Notes under the pieces: model-generated
The model's input: the letters and a program-made list of their open reading frames with translations, nothing else
The model's database searches: none
Told to the model about the DNA's origin: nothing
Shown here: positions 23,374 through 35,060 of the stretch, piece by piece
Numbering within the stretch: the stretch's first letter is position 1
How the letters are laid out: every line of letters starts with the position of its first letter
DNA from: Unio delphinus
Lineage: Eukaryota > Mollusca > Bivalvia > Unionida > Unionidae
NCBI GenBank assembly: GCA_029339505.1
Contig: JAQISU010000022.1
Coordinates: 18,990,001-19,054,000, forward strand
Length of the DNA stretch: 64,000 nucleotides
Reading direction: 5' to 3'
Position numbers and translations under genes: made by a program

Positions 23374-24298
23374 TATAACTAAATTTTAAAACGTATTACC
23401 ATGTTCAGTATCTTCTGATGGCGAATCCACCTTTGCTATATTCGGAAGTATGTGCCTTTGAATGATAGGGAGTAACTGAAATTAATAAATAAAGAACTAA
23501 TTAAGAAATTAGTAATTAACGGGGAAATATAAGTTCCAAAGAGGAGATATACCTACAGGTGTTCCGTTTTATATATTAATTAGCAAAATATTTCGAGATG
23601 TTACCTGGCACAATATTATAAAGAAAGTGTATGCCGTGGTTAATCGCTTATAAGTCGATACCAACCGTAAACCACATAGACCGTGGTCTGCCGTCGTATA
23701 ATACTCTGGTAGATCCAGGTTTATGTAATATTGATTCTAATTATTATTTGTAAGGAACTACATAGACCAAGGTATGCCAGCGCATTATGTGTTGGCAGAT
23801 CTGGGCATGTGAACTTTGCAGTTGGAATCGATTTTTAAGTGAGCTTATTGTTGGGATGAGGAATACTTGAATGAGACGAAGATTCTAACTAGAACTCGTA
23901 CGCTGAGTGCTTGCAATTTCACCGCTTACTGTAAGTGGTAAAGAAACGCAAACAATCCTAATTAAAGGACATCTGACTGCTGTCATTGCAACTTTTATGT
24001 GTTTAACAAGAAATTAACTTTATAATTATTGTAATTACGGAAGATAAAAAACCTGTAACTAAACAGCATCATTATATTTTTAAGCAAATTGACAGATTGA
24101 CAGACTGATGTATCGATAGACAGACTGCTTGGTAAATAGACAAACTAAGCGACAAACGACACTGTAACAAAAAGTTAGTAAATTTGAAACCTACTTGTCG
24201 ACCCTGATCGTTATCAGTAAGTCTGCATCCCATAATATGTATGGCAACTTCTTCCGGCGTTAGTTTACTGATGCAGCTACCTATCTCCTGCCAAAACC

Positions 24299-24377
<79 letters not shown>

Positions 24378-25540
24378 ATGCTCAAAAAATGGCCGAAATT
24401 ATTACCCTTTTAGCCCACACTGTTGATCTACCTCAACTGTCCATGTAACCTTACATCCCCATATGATAATAGCAGATACACCCCCACATTTAAGATGTAA
24501 TGATGAACTTGATATCAAGCCGCCTTACAGACATGCTGTTTGAGTTCATTTGAATACGTTTTCCATAGGCCTTACAAAGGTAATGTTTGAGTTCATTTAA
24601 ACACGTCTTCCATAGGCCTTACAAAGGTAATGTTTGAGTTCATTTGAACACGTCTTCCATAGGCCATACAAAAGTTTCCATTCAATGTCTAAATGTACAC
24701 ATAATCAACGTAACTATGAATATGTTGGGGGAAACTACACAATCTTTTGAGAAAATCGCTCTTGATAGATCACAGGCAAGTACAGGTAAAAGATGACCAC
24801 AAATATAACATATAATCAAGGATGCGGGCGTTTTAATTTAGTTATGTCCTAACTTTACTATATTATATGGGATATTTTATAAAAACAATGTAGCACATCA
24901 AAGACACTATAACAGCAACCGTCTATTTCCACGTGATGTCTCGAGTCCCACTGATTATACCGTGATTCAAATTAAGTGCATTTTATTTTTCGTGAGGTAA
25001 AAAGTAGGCGACCATATTTGTAAATGCCACTAGAGTGTAGAGTCATACAGTTTATGAGTTTAACTTTTCGCATATTCTTTACGATCCATTATCTTATTTT
25101 AAACCTTAATAGACCCAGCACAGATGTAATAATAATACATAAATAGTCAGGTGTTTTTATTAACTTACTCGAAAAGTGCAAATCTAGGATGAGCGCCAAC
25201 CCCCCCCCCCCTCCCCCAGCCCCTAATTCAATATGTAATTTAAAAAAAAGCAAATTATTTTAAGTTCACTGTTCACTGTTCACTTCAGAGTACATTTTTG
25301 AAAATTAATTGTTTGTTTAGCTCTCTGTATCAAAATGAATAATCAATTTAGAACATATGATAAATATAGACCAAATGCTATGATACAGTCCGAAAGGTAA
25401 GGTGTACATGACACTCTGAGGCTGACAGAAGAATAGAAAGACTGTCTTGCTTACTCCACAAGACCAAGGTAAGATTTCTTCTCCATTTTCTGCGGCGTGA
25501 CTACACAGTTTCGGAGTAAATACATGTATCCTGGGCCACC
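19722..25540 (-). CDS. Gene C: unrecognised spliced gene, partial model
   Basis: Exons at 25540-25455, 24297-24195, 23475-23400 and 23259-23192 join in one open frame (phases 2, 0 and 1 at the three junctions) with GT-AG introns. The chance of this by accident is low. The peptide of about 111 residues is rich in amphipathic helix patterns (GLVEFWQEIGSCISKL, TPEEVAIHIMGCRLT, LLPIIQRHILPNIAKV, LIAFLRQCSITPYQDTMYIL). A likely last exon at 19891-19722 ends in an acidic tail, but its phase (1) does not directly follow exon 23192 (phase 0), so at least one exon is missing or it belongs elsewhere. No start codon is secured. A death-fold (CARD-like) adaptor is one possibility from the helix pattern alone; I do not assign a function. 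Confidence 0.5.
19893..20985. other. Intron-like sequence with a weak plus-strand coding trace
   Basis: At about 20,024-20,148 the plus strand reads GLKEWFDMNLNDDVLKQRN and onward after a possible acceptor, but without recognised family or partner exons. A (GT)n tract lies at 20690-20731. CTACCGGTAATAT occurs twice near 20,412-20,445. Confidence 0.3.
21066..21795. repeat. Minisatellite of about 66 bp, ~11 copies
   Basis: Units contain GAATTTACGCCGTGTAAACA then TTATCTGAATGTGCATTTATCA and an A-rich joint. Two units share the same internal deletion (ACGTCGTGTCTGAATG) with the same neighbours, about 120 bp apart, showing that a pair of units was duplicated together. Confidence 0.9.
21968..22070. 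repeat. 32-bp direct repeat, 3 copies
   Basis: GTGTGAAATCGAAAGACGTA followed by TGACAGTATTGT, with minor variants. Confidence 0.8.
22071..22940. other. No supported feature (gene C intron or flank)
   Basis: AT-rich. A 64-codon plus frame at 22216-22410 shows no recognised motif and no matching splice pattern. Confidence 0.35.
22941..23020. repeat. (TC)n then (CA)n microsatellite
   Basis: About 27 TC units followed by about 13 CA units. Confidence 0.9.
23192..23259 (-). CDS. Gene C exon iv
   Basis: A 68-nt exon between CATTCCAG and TTCAG|GTTTAT, encoding LIAFLRQCSITPYQDTMYIL and VQ. The donor is weaker than the others. The phase continues from exon iii. Confidence 0.5.
23339..23372. repeat. 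(CAT)n microsatellite
   Basis: Eleven CAT units in the gene C intron, 80 nt before exon iv on the coding strand. Confidence 0.9.
23400..23475 (-). CDS. Gene C exon iii
   Basis: A 76-nt exon between AATTTCAG and CATG|GTAATA, encoding LLPIIQRHILPNIAKV and then a polar acidic stretch DSPSEDTEH. It continues exon ii in phase 0. Confidence 0.55.
24195..24297 (-). CDS. Gene C exon ii
   Basis: A 103-nt exon, open in only one frame, encoding FWQEIGSCISKLTPEEVAIH and IMGCRLTDNDQGRQ. The acceptor TTCAG is directly preceded by a (TA)n microsatellite; the donor is CAA|GTAGGT. Confidence 0.6.
24301..24375. repeat. (TA)n microsatellite at a splice acceptor
   Basis: About 37 TA units ending 4 nt from gene C exon ii; on the coding strand the intron ends (TA)n then TTCAG. 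Confidence 0.9.
24535..24672. repeat. 46-bp direct repeat, 3 copies
   Basis: Units carry GTTTGAGTTCATTTGAACAC, GTCTTCCATAGGCC and TACAAAGGTAAT. Confidence 0.8.
25455..25540 (-). CDS. Gene C exon i
   Basis: An 86-nt exon. The acceptor follows a T-rich tract ending ATATTGACAG; the donor is TGGA|GTAAGC. It reads GGPGYMYLLRNCVVTPQ then KMEKKSYLGLVE and ends with two bases of a codon that the next exon completes. An upstream ATG frame (MKRGEKRPAFSALMICIVLL, hydrophobic like a signal peptide) begins at 25704, but would need a very short intron of about 50 nt, so it is not included. Confidence 0.55.
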
Positions 25541-25779
25541 CTGTCAATATGAAGAAAAAAAAATTAGAAATATTTATAATAACTTGATTCATATCATTTT
25601 CTGAGAATTCTGCGAAATGTTTCGCTAGCTTCGAACAGGTATAATCCAAAAGAACAATACAAATCATTAGAGCAGAAAATGCAGGTCGCTTTTCCCCTCT
25701 TTTCATAATTGTGAATGTTAAATTTTAATAACGTAATGCCATATAATCTTTCACAATCAACAACATAAGAGCCACGAAA

Positions 25780-25935
25780 GTATCTGTGGTTGTTGTGGAG
25801 CTTAACGCCATTTTTCGGCACACGATAGGCTATGCATGGCGGCCAGTATTATTGGCAGAGGAAGAACCCGGGAAAATCTCGGGAAGAACCACTGACCCAC
25901 GAGAAGCTAATGTCAAGGTTTCTCACATACCCACA
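25780..25935 (-). mobile_element. SINE family 1, truncated copy
   Basis: In reverse complement it carries AGCTTCTCGTGGGTCAGTGG, a middle part like that at 13.58-13.62 kb, and GCCGAAAAATGGCGTTAAGC near the 3' end. The tRNA-like head is missing. Confidence 0.55.
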
Positions 25936-26799
25936 TTGGTCGAGAAACGAAAGTGAATTCAAAACTAAATATTATCAATGAAAGAGAAACTGTGTTCATT
26001 TTCTTATACTGGCTCAAAATACGTTCACGATTCTAAAGTGTGTGTGATACTTTGTATTTCTTTCAAATAACTTTACAGCGTTCGATCCATCTCACAAATT
26101 AGTCTTATTCTCTTTTATGTATGTTATAACATTTTACAGCGCCGTTTTTAGCGTCTTTACAGCAAAACATTTCTCATTCACTGAATACGAATTTTTTAAA
26201 AACTGTTTTGTTCTGTCACAAATAATTGGACTTGTTTCGATAGAAGTAATTTATTTATGTAGAACTCATGGTCGGTATCAAAGCTACGATGCGTTGTCTA
26301 CGAATGCTGTACGAGATGTATTTTAACTGATTTCACATTTGTATCACAGGTCATGTCTACATACATGTTATGTTATGTTTTCTTGTAAACGTAGTATTTT
26401 ATTTGTAGTCATTTGTGCGGAAATCTGATGGATTGAATTGAGCGTTTTCATGTCTTTTAGTCCTTGTGTTTACTCGCCGATGTCAGTCTCGGCATATGTT
26501 TAGTCTTGAATTTGATTGGTAAATATTTCTTTATTGCCCGATGATAGCATGGGATAAATTCTAATTGATTAATAATTATAATGTAAAAGAAGGTCAGAGT
26601 TCATAGGCTTTGTAATTCTCCAGTCTTTGTCAAAGAAGTACAGTTTGAATTCTATTCTTGATCTGAAATGGCTTAACTAATTTTGTTGCATGGTAAAATA
26701 CCTAAACATGTCAAATGTCCTAATAAAACGGAGGACTTTTTCGGCCATCAGATCTCAGGCAATGGAGCACTTGCTTCTTTATCGCTGATTAGTCTCACA

Positions 26800-26850
26800 A
26801 TAACACACACACACACCCACACCCACACCCACCCACACACACACACACAC
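26800..26850. repeat. (CA)n-rich microsatellite
   Basis: ACACAC with ACCC interruptions, directly before the 32-bp array. Confidence 0.85.
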
Positions 26851-26864
26851 TTGTTTTTCTTACA

Positions 26865-27370
26865 CTTCTACCACGTCCGAACGTGCTTTGAGTACACTTC
26901 TGTCCCGTCCTAACTTTTTTAAGTACACTTCTATCCCGTGTAAACATGATTTGAGTAAATCTTTATCCCGTCCAAACCTGTTTTGAGTACACTTCTGTCA
27001 CGCCCTAACGTGTTTTGAGTATACCTCTGCCCCGCCCTAACGTGTTTTGAGTACACTTCTGTCACGCCCTAACGTGTTTTGAGTATACTTCTACCCCTTC
27101 TAAACTTGCTTTGAGTACGCTTCTATCCCGTCCAAACTTGCCTTTTAGTCGATTTCTATCCCGTCCAAACATGATCTGAGTATATTTCTATCCCGTACAA
27201 ACATTCGTTGAGTACACTTCTATCTTGTCTAAAAAAGAACTGAGTACACCTATATCCCACCCAAACTTGTTTTTATTACATTTCTACCCCGTCCAAACCT
27301 GCTTTGAGTGTACTTCTATTCCATCCAAACATGATGTGAGTACACGTCAGATTCACCCAAACTTATAAAC
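26865..27370. repeat. 32-bp minisatellite, about 15 copies
   Basis: The unit contains TTTGAGTACACTTCTATCCC then GTCCAAACNTG. Copies are quite diverged (CACGCCCTAACGTG, CCGTCCAAACTTG), indicating an older array. Confidence 0.9.
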
Positions 27371-27540
27371 TAGATTTGGAGACCTGAGAGCCCAATTGGT
27401 TTAAAGCGCTCATTGTTTCGGATCACTGCCATTTCATATGTCTGCGTGTGTTTGAGTCTCTGGCTCTTCCAATGTGGGCATGAGAGAAAGCGTGCCAGTA
27501 GCTTCTCGTGGGTCGATTTTTAGTTGGGTTTTTTTCGGAT
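27370..27540 (+). mobile_element. SINE family 1, 5' part
   Basis: A tRNA-like head with A-box-like AATTGGTTTAAAGCGCT and B-box-like GTGTTTGAGTCT, followed by GCCAGTAGCTTCTCGTGGGT, which matches the body of the other family 1 copies. It breaks off before the GTTAAA tail. Confidence 0.6.
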
Positions 27541-28028
27541 GACAAATTTGTCTTATTTCCTTTCCTTTTTTGGAACAACGATGGTGACGGTGTGCACTTG
27601 TTTGAGGTCACATATTTGGACATTCGGGATCGCACACAAAAATGCTCTGAAGTCCATGGATTAACATATATTCTTCTATTTTATTTCTATGAGAAGGTTT
27701 GAAAACTAAATTCCTCACTTGTCGTTGCTCCATTTTCATAAATGTTTTTGCGCAAGGTTTTGTGGAAACTGATCATATGATATATGTCAAGCAATCCTTC
27801 CCTTTACTGTCTTCTCCTTTTTGTTGGCCGGCTAAGTCTTTTCAGGGGGAGACGTCGATGTTTGGCAAAGCGGTCTTTTTAGGATAGCAAGACTGTTCTT
27901 GTCTTTTATTTTTTCCTGTTTGTAATATTAGAACGACGATGGTGACGGTGTGCATATCTTTGAGGGAACAGCGTTGGGCGTCCAGAAGCACAAAATTACT
28001 GATCCCATCCGTTTGTCATCAGCCTTTT

Positions 28029-28603
28029 TTATACTGGAATGCGTCGCCACTGAGTGTCTTTACGTCGTATCAACCTGATGTCAGGTAATACACGTTGTGG
28101 AGGGGTTCGCAACGGACCAAATTGGGACAGTTCCAGCTTGGACAAATTCAGTATACCTGCCCGCTCTCTCTTGGACTTTGATTTTGGGGACATGCTTGGT
28201 GAGCAGCTGCCACAGCCACTAAAGTGGAATAGGGTGTCATTGCTTGATGAGAAGCGTTTGAAAACGCGGGTTTTTATTATTTCATCAACTGTGGAAGAAC
28301 GAGTGTCAAAAAGGGTTTGGCAGGAATCACCAGTAGCGGAGAAGTGGAAGAGCCTGATGATACTGGAGTTTTCTGGGGTCTTGTTCTTTTCTTTGGGATT
28401 TGCCTTTTCTCTTAACTGGTCTTGACACCGCTGCACTTTTTCCGTTAGGTCCGTTTGGCTTTTCTGGGAATGACCTTTTGGGGGGAGGACTTTAAGAGCA
28501 TTGGGATCCCATTTTAAGCGGGAGCGAATGATGACACCTCCTAAAGAACCGCTACCTCCAGGTTTAAAAATTATTTGCTTTTTGGTTTGAGTGTCGATGC
28601 GAA
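28029..28603 (-). pseudogene. Long minus-strand ORF of unknown family in a virus-like relic
   Basis: Open for about 190 codons after a stop, with no in-frame ATG near the start. It reads a Gly/Ser loop (FKPGGSGSLGGVIIRS), then polar, basic sequence (PKSKSKRERAGIL, QRCQDQLREKANPKEKNK) and ends RRKDTQWRRIPV. The composition suggests a basic, perhaps nucleic-acid-binding, protein. It lies 1 kb from a P-loop ATPase relic on the same strand, so I place it in the same decayed DNA-virus-like element. The family is not identified. Confidence 0.4.
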
Positions 28604-28799
28604 GATCGACTATTTACGACTAGGTTACTTAATTTCTGTCACAAAAGTGTTTGGTTTGATGAGGGATGTGAATTATGCCTTTCACTAATTGACATCTTGC
28701 CACCGTAAATCAACGTAAGATTTCTTTGATACTGACATCTAAGACACGAGCTCATATTTGATGGATTTTTGGCCGTACAAGGCACAAATTAATTTGATG

Positions 28800-30667
28800 G
28801 AAAGATGAAACTACAGTGACGTCATGTTGACGATGTGTGAATCAGACCGAACGTGTCCGTGTATTTTTATAGATTTTTTTGTAGGTTTTAAGTCGACGAC
28901 GGAGACATGTACATGACAGGCCCTCGGTCGAGACACCAGTGGTGAACCAGATGGGTACGAGCTGACAAAAAATCGGGGATGGTACATTTTAAATCCATGC
29001 GTAAGTAGGCGTGTGGTATGTGAATGACATCGTCGTACGCATGAGTCTATCAAGGCGTTCCTAAATGTTTGGTTAAGACGTGCACTTGCACTTTATCTCT
29101 AGGGCTTTTAAGCAAGACCACGTACTGAGCATTAAGACTGATGGTGCAACTGGCTTTACTTTTGTTACGTATTTAGGCTCTAATAAACAGTAAAAAAAAT
29201 TAAAAGCAAAAATCCTGTAGAATTTAAAATAATTTATTTTCCTTGAAAAAGATAGTAAACATGGAAAACATAATCCAATAGTAGTCCATGAATTAAATTA
29301 CGAAAGTCCTAGTAATGAAATACTTTTATTAGGATTAAAGTTTGAGTCCTGTTGGAAATTCCAAGAAGGAAGACGATAACGTATGCTGAAGTCTGTTTTG
29401 TGCTTATCCACAGTGCTTTGTAGAAACACAATATTTAACACTTCGGTGTTGGAAATCCGAATACAATACTGATAAGCTGTCTTTGTCCAAGAATTCTTTC
29501 TCGTAAGTGGCTGTACTCCGATTGCCACTCTTTGAAACACCACATGACCGAAAGAGGTGGACGATAGATCAAATGATGTTTATCTTCGATCAAATATTTC
29601 ACAAAATTCGGTTTTGCCTGAACCGCTAGGTCCTGCACTTAACATGTAAAGGAATAACGAAGATACAAAGCTTCCAACTGGCACTATCTAAGTGCTCATC
29701 GATGACTTTGAAAGTGGAGGACGACGGAGAAGAAGCAGAAGTGGTAGCTATTGTAGTGTAGGAATGCCACTTTTGACATGAAAACAGACAAGGCAAGAAT
29801 TTTTATGCTATTTCAGGACACGTTTTGTTTGTAAGTTAAAATGGAACAACTTGAAAAACAAAAAAATATATAAATGTCAAATGGTTAAATACAGCAATAA
29901 AATACACTTCAAAACTATCAAAGTTGAATATACAAAAATCTCTGTACAACAGGGTTTGGGGAACAAAGGTGTCCTGGAGACTGTATAATGTTCCTAAAGT
30001 TTCTACATTGAGTACAGTCACACAGTTGTCGTCCCGGAATGGCCTTTGGGGAATGTCTACGACAGTACTGTCCTGAAGGAATTGGTTGTACTCTGTAACA
30101 GGTTCTTCTTCTACTAACAGTCACTAACATAGGTGTAAAAGTTAATTTTTCCACTGGATGTTTGAATTAAGGATCAGAACTCTTTAGCATAATTGGCTAC
30201 TTTTTTTAGTCCAATCCTCAAAACCCCAAATTTTCCATTTACGTGCATCTGTCCACTGAGTGTGTAGGTCATACGATACACGCACATCGTCGTACACATC
30301 TTCAGTACCTAAATGTATTGAGACGAAAACGTAAAGCTTTTAAAAACACGAGTCTTTCGTGGACATTTAAAGAGACCTCTTTCTTGATTTGTTTGGTGGT
30401 AAGTAATGTTCTTAACGACCACAAGGAATCGGTTGGTAAGCGAAATCCCAGAAATCAAGTCACTAATACAAGCACCATACGTCCACCCAGATTCATAGGA
30501 CACATTCCTCGTAATACGTGTTGGTAATCATCGAACGTTTGAATACTTTCATTGCATTTCACGGAATCTGTTGTATCACGAGTAATAAAGGTCGTGGCAA
30601 GGTAGCCCGTTTTTATACTTCCTTTTGTCGGAGACAAAATATGTCCTAACTGTACAGAGATGACCAT
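28800..30667 (-). pseudogene. Virus-like relic with P-loop ATPase fragment
   Basis: On the minus strand at about 29,634-29,610 a Walker A motif, AGPSGSGKT, is followed after a frame change by about 60 residues in the frame 29638-29435 (KYLIEDKHHLIYRPP, VMWCFKEWQSEY), the pattern of ATPases in Polinton-like and related DNA viruses. Further minus frames at 29836-30154 and 30309-30667 look coding but are broken. Two places, near 29,010-29,080 and 30,250-30,315, share TACGACGATG-type sequence, hinting at repeated genes or two decayed copies. The reading breaks rule out function. Confidence 0.45.
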
Positions 30668-31060
30668 ACACCAGTGGCGAATCTAGATGGTTTAGTTACT
30701 AACTTGCACATCAGAAACCGTTCATAAGCTTCCTCTGGAACAACGTTTGCATTGTGTATAAGGATTTGGTAATACTTTAATTCTTATTCTGAGATTAGTT
30801 GCAGTAACTCTGCCTTGTAGTACAAAGAATCAGCCCCATCTGACCAATCCTTCTCGTCACGTTCAGTTTAACAAAGTCTGGCCACTAGCAGAGAAGGCGA
30901 ACATATCAATTTTAGAAGCGTCCGTTTGCTTAACTAAAGCTTCTTAGGAAAACGAAAATATAGAGTCAATAACGTCAAACCTACGCGTCTAATTAACCGT
31001 CGTGAAATTAGAAAACAAACATGCTGAATATATTTAAGGTAGGAAATATTTTTAGATCAT
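30668..31060. other. Decayed element sequence
   Basis: Contains a plus-strand fragment around 30,918-30,965 (KRPFA then LKLLRKTK after a stop) matching in reverse a fragment near 37,460-37,500. Otherwise there is nothing I can support. Confidence 0.35.
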
Positions 31061-34000
31061 TACGTTTATTCATGAAGTTGAAAAAGATTACTAATAAGAG
31101 CTATTAAAAAGGGATCACAGTATCTTTGTGTCTAATTTTAATGCGAAATTCATTCCACATTGCTGGTATGCAAAATAACTTTGTCCATATGAATTCGTTT
31201 TCATAGTGGGAATGATGAGTATAAGATTGTCAAAAGAGGAGCGTAAATATCATGCTGGTGTATACACATGAGCGATGCCAGATAGCAAAAAATGTTGAAC
31301 TGGGGTCCGGCAGTGAAACATAGCACCTGGAACAAATTTTGTGTTTAATTCTGGATGAAATGGATAACCAGTGTAGGGTATAGATCAGCAGGGAGGTGTA
31401 GTAATCAAAGGGTGATCCGAGCAGCTGTGTTTTGAACTTTTTTAAGTTTCTGGAGTAGAAAATGAGACGAACCAGACAGAATTAAGTTACAATAGTCCAG
31501 TCTCGAAGGTACTAATGAACACTCAAGCGTTTTAGTAACATCAACTGAAAGATATTTGCAAATGGATATGATGCGTCTCGGCTCAAACTGTGTAGCCTTG
31601 CATATGTGCATAAATTCAGAGCAAGCGACATCATCGCCATCGCCACCTGGAATATTAGAACTCTGGCGCAAATTGGAGGACTCCAAAAGTTGACACATGA
31701 TATGGAACTCTACACATGGCACAGTCTGTGACTCTGTGAAGTCAGATGGAAAACCTATGAAAACACTGAACTGAAGATGGGCATATCTTCTACTATAGTG
31801 AGAGTTAGACAAGTCAATAAATGGCGTAGGCTTTCCTGTAAACAAAAGTCATCAAGGGATCTGTGCTCGAATGTCACCTTATATCTATCAGAACCATCGC
31901 CATTCGTCTGAAATCATCTCCCGTTCACATAACAATTAGGCAAAAGTATGCTTCAACCACTGATTATGATGATGAAAAAATAGAGACGTTTTACAACAAA
32001 CTTCAGGAGATTATAAACATTATAGGTAAGTAAAACAGACATCCTCATCATCCAAGAAGACTTGAATGCCAAAGTTGACAAAGATACTATAAGAGACTGG
32101 GATGATCATTGTGGAACTTCTTGCAGTGAGCTTACCAATGAAAGAGGGAGATGGCTCCTCGAGTTCGCAGACTACAGCAAGTTGGGACTAGCCAACACCT
32201 GGGCCAACATAAAGCTTCACGATACAAGACATGGCAAGTATCAGATGGAACCCATCATAACGAGATCGACTACACACTGGTTCAAAACAGTTACCGATCT
32301 GGCATTAATAGAGCAAAAATAAGAACGTTCCCAGGTGCTGATGTTGGGAGTGACCACGACATCATCATTATGGACTTCCGAGTGAGGTTTAAGACAATTA
32401 ACAAGCCAAAGAAAATGAGGCGCAAATTCAACCTTGAACAACTGAAGGACCCTAACATCTGCAAGTCATTCCAAGCAACAATTGGAGGTACATTTGCTCC
32501 ACTCCTTGTGATGGATGTTGATGTTCAAGTGATGACAGACACTTTCAACAAAGTCATGACAACAGCTGCCAATAACATCAGCTGCTTCCATTACCCAAAG
32601 AAAGAATCATGGGTTATAGAAGAGATTCTGGACCTGTGTGATGCCCGAAGAGACCTCCAAAACATCAGACATACAACATGGGGCAATCGAGTATTGCAAA
32701 ATAATTAAGAATATCAGCAAAGACTTGCAGAAAGCAAAATAAGATTGGATTCTAAAAAAGTGCACAAATGATGATGATTTCTCCATTCTCAAAAGAGGAG
32801 ATGGAGTCAGCCACAATAGTACTCATTGAATCAGTGATAGAGCTACTAACAAAAATCTACAACAAGATCTGGCAGAAACCTGAATGGCAAACTTAGTGGA
32901 CCCAGTCACTGATTATAACACTCCCCAAACAGGCAATCACCAGCTGTGCCAAAATTACAGAACTATCAGTTTGATCAGCCATGCTAGTTAGATGATGCTG
33001 GAGATCATCTTGAACAGACTGAACTTACAAGCAGACGAAATAAATGCTGAAGAACAGACAGGGTTACGGAGTGGAAGAAGCACAACATAACAAATATTCT
33101 ATCTTAGGGTTCTGTGTGAAAATTACTTGCAACATCAACAAGACATCATGTGGTTATAGATTTCAAAAAGGCGTTTGACATATTGTTGCATGAGGCTTTG
33201 TGGGCCACAATGAAGAAGTGCAACATGGGTAAAACGTTGACTATCACCATCAAAATGATATACGCCAAGGCTACCAGTGCAGTAATTGCTTTTGGTTTTG
33301 CGGGGGGGGGGGGGCGAGGCTGGTTCCAGACAACAGTTGGTGTACGTCAAGGATGTCCCCTATCACTCACACTTTTCATTATCTATATACGGCGCACCAT
33401 GAGCGAAGCCCTGGAAAACCAGTGTGGAACAGTCAGCATTGGAGGGTGTATCGTCACCAATCTCCGCTTTGCAGACGACATTGATGGGCTGGCAGGCAGT
33501 GAAAAGGAGCTTGCCACCTTAGTGAAGAACCTTGATGAGACATCTTGAAGATTTGACATGGAGATAAGCGCAGAAAAGACAAAGCTGATGACAAATAGTG
33601 GCAAACAAATCTCAACCAAGATCACAGTCAGAGAACAGGAACTAGAAACAGTGGGCCAGTTCGAATATCGTTTGATCCAAACAGGAATCAGGAGCTGAAA
33701 TTTTGTCACGGGTAGCACAAACAACGGCATTATGTCAAATCTAAGACTCATTTAGAGAGACAAGACTATGAAAACTAAAATCAGATTATTGAGAGCACTA
33801 GTGATCTCAGTCTTTTTGTATCCATGTGAGGCCTGGACCCTGACAGCAGAATTACAATGAAAAATTTAGGCACTTGAAATGAGAAGCATATCTTACACGG
33901 ACCACATCAGAAATGTCATAAAGAGAAAGCTGAAATGGTATGGCCATGCTACTAGAGCCAACAGTCTATCCACAACAGTAATACAGGGCAGCGTCTAGGA

Positions 34001-35060
34001 TGGCATACAGAGAGGTCTACAGAGAAAAAGTGGACAAACAACGTCACAGAATGGACCAGAAAATGTTTTGCGGAGACACATGCACTGGCACATGATCGAG
34101 ACTAGTGAAGGAACTGGTCCAATGGTCAGCACCACAGTGTCTCAACGACCACACTAGGTCACGAGACTGATGATGATATGTTCATGACATGTTGGTGGAT
34201 TGTGAAAGTACTGTCTAGAGTAACACATACGTTTCGTACTGAATGTGAATTTAATGTTGGTGTTGCTGATAGTTATTGTTTGAGGTAAAGGATGTGAATG
34301 AGAAAGTCTTTGTGTTGTGACCAGAATGTCCACAGTTGTATCATCTTTTGTATGCGATTTGCTCCATGTAATCTATGGTTTCACATCAGAAACGCACCTC
34401 TCTACACCTTGGATGGTACCATCAACTTTGATTGGTTGGCTATATTTTTTATATTTGGGTGGCATCAGCGTATAATGGGTGCTACACTGGATGATGATCT
34501 ATGACACATGAGAGTGGCTGAGTGTATATAATAAAAAAAAACAGGTCCAAGAACAGACCCCTGTGAATCACCACAACATATTTCAACTGGGCTGGAGTGT
34601 GTTTTATTTGCAGATACAATTCAGAAAGGCTTGCACCACACTAAGGCTATATTGTGAATACCAAATACATGCTGGAGACGGTGAGGTTATATAACAGGGT
34701 CCATTGTGTCAAATGTTGCATACACATCAAGGAGAGTGAGGACTGTATTCTGTCCGCTATCCAAACCAGAGCGAAAGTCATTAACTACTTTCAGAATAGT
34801 AGTTTTAGTACTGTGGCAAGGGCGAGATGCAGACTGTACATTGCTAAAAGAACTGTTTGAATTGATACAAATTGGGTTATAACAACCTTGTTCTATGATT
34901 TGTTATCTGAAAGAGAGATTAGAAACTGGGCGGTAGTTCTTTAAATCGTTAAGGTTGAGTGTTGCTTTCTTCAGAAGATTCTTTACAATAGCAGCTTTGA
35001 AAAATGATGTGCTACTGGATGAGAGTGCGGAATTTATATCATCACTACCAGGTTATCTAA
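31060..35060 (-). mobile_element. CR1/L2-like LINE, 5'-truncated, split by another LINE
   Basis: Minus-strand reverse transcriptase sequence is visible in two pieces. The first (35060-34200) shows LKNYRPVSNLSF at about 34,950 and later RT blocks, with stops and frame changes. The second (31620-31060) has the RT C-terminal part: RIISICKYLSVDVTKTLECS, PSRLDYCNLILSGS, LLQKLKKVQNTAARITL and then LHWLSISSRIKHKI. Between them lies a plus-strand LINE. The order and spacing of the two pieces are continuous for one element, so the insertion is younger. It is inactive. Confidence 0.75.
31620..34190 (+). mobile_element. Endonuclease/reverse-transcriptase LINE inserted in the CR1/L2-like copy
   Basis: The plus strand starts with the APE-type endonuclease signature IATWNIRTLAQIGGLQKL near 31,638. 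It continues with ILIIQEDLNAKVDKDTI (about 32,043) and DVGSDHDIIIMDFRVRF (about 32,340), then the RT core: VIDFKKAFD (33,151), VGVRQGCPLSLTLFI (33,340) and NLRFADDIDGLAGSEKELAT (33,460) with the catalytic ADD. Later TAELQ-type sequence and KWTNNVTEW-like sequence lead to a GATGATGAT tail at 34,170. Stops and frame changes are frequent and an internal part seems lost, so it is inactive. Confidence 0.8.

Noticed and set aside
25594..25704. Signal-peptide-like start MKRGEKRPAFSALMICIVLL upstream of gene C exon i
   Set aside because: Joining it would need an intron of about 50 nt with a weak donor (CAA|GTTATT), and the segment lies next to a SINE. Not strong enough to call the first exon.
26865..27370. 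CRISPR-like array of 32-bp repeats
   Set aside because: No spacers; diverged head-to-tail minisatellite in eukaryotic DNA.
28054..28425. 123-codon plus ORF
   Set aside because: It is antisense to a longer minus-strand frame with more protein-like composition; the minus frame was preferred.
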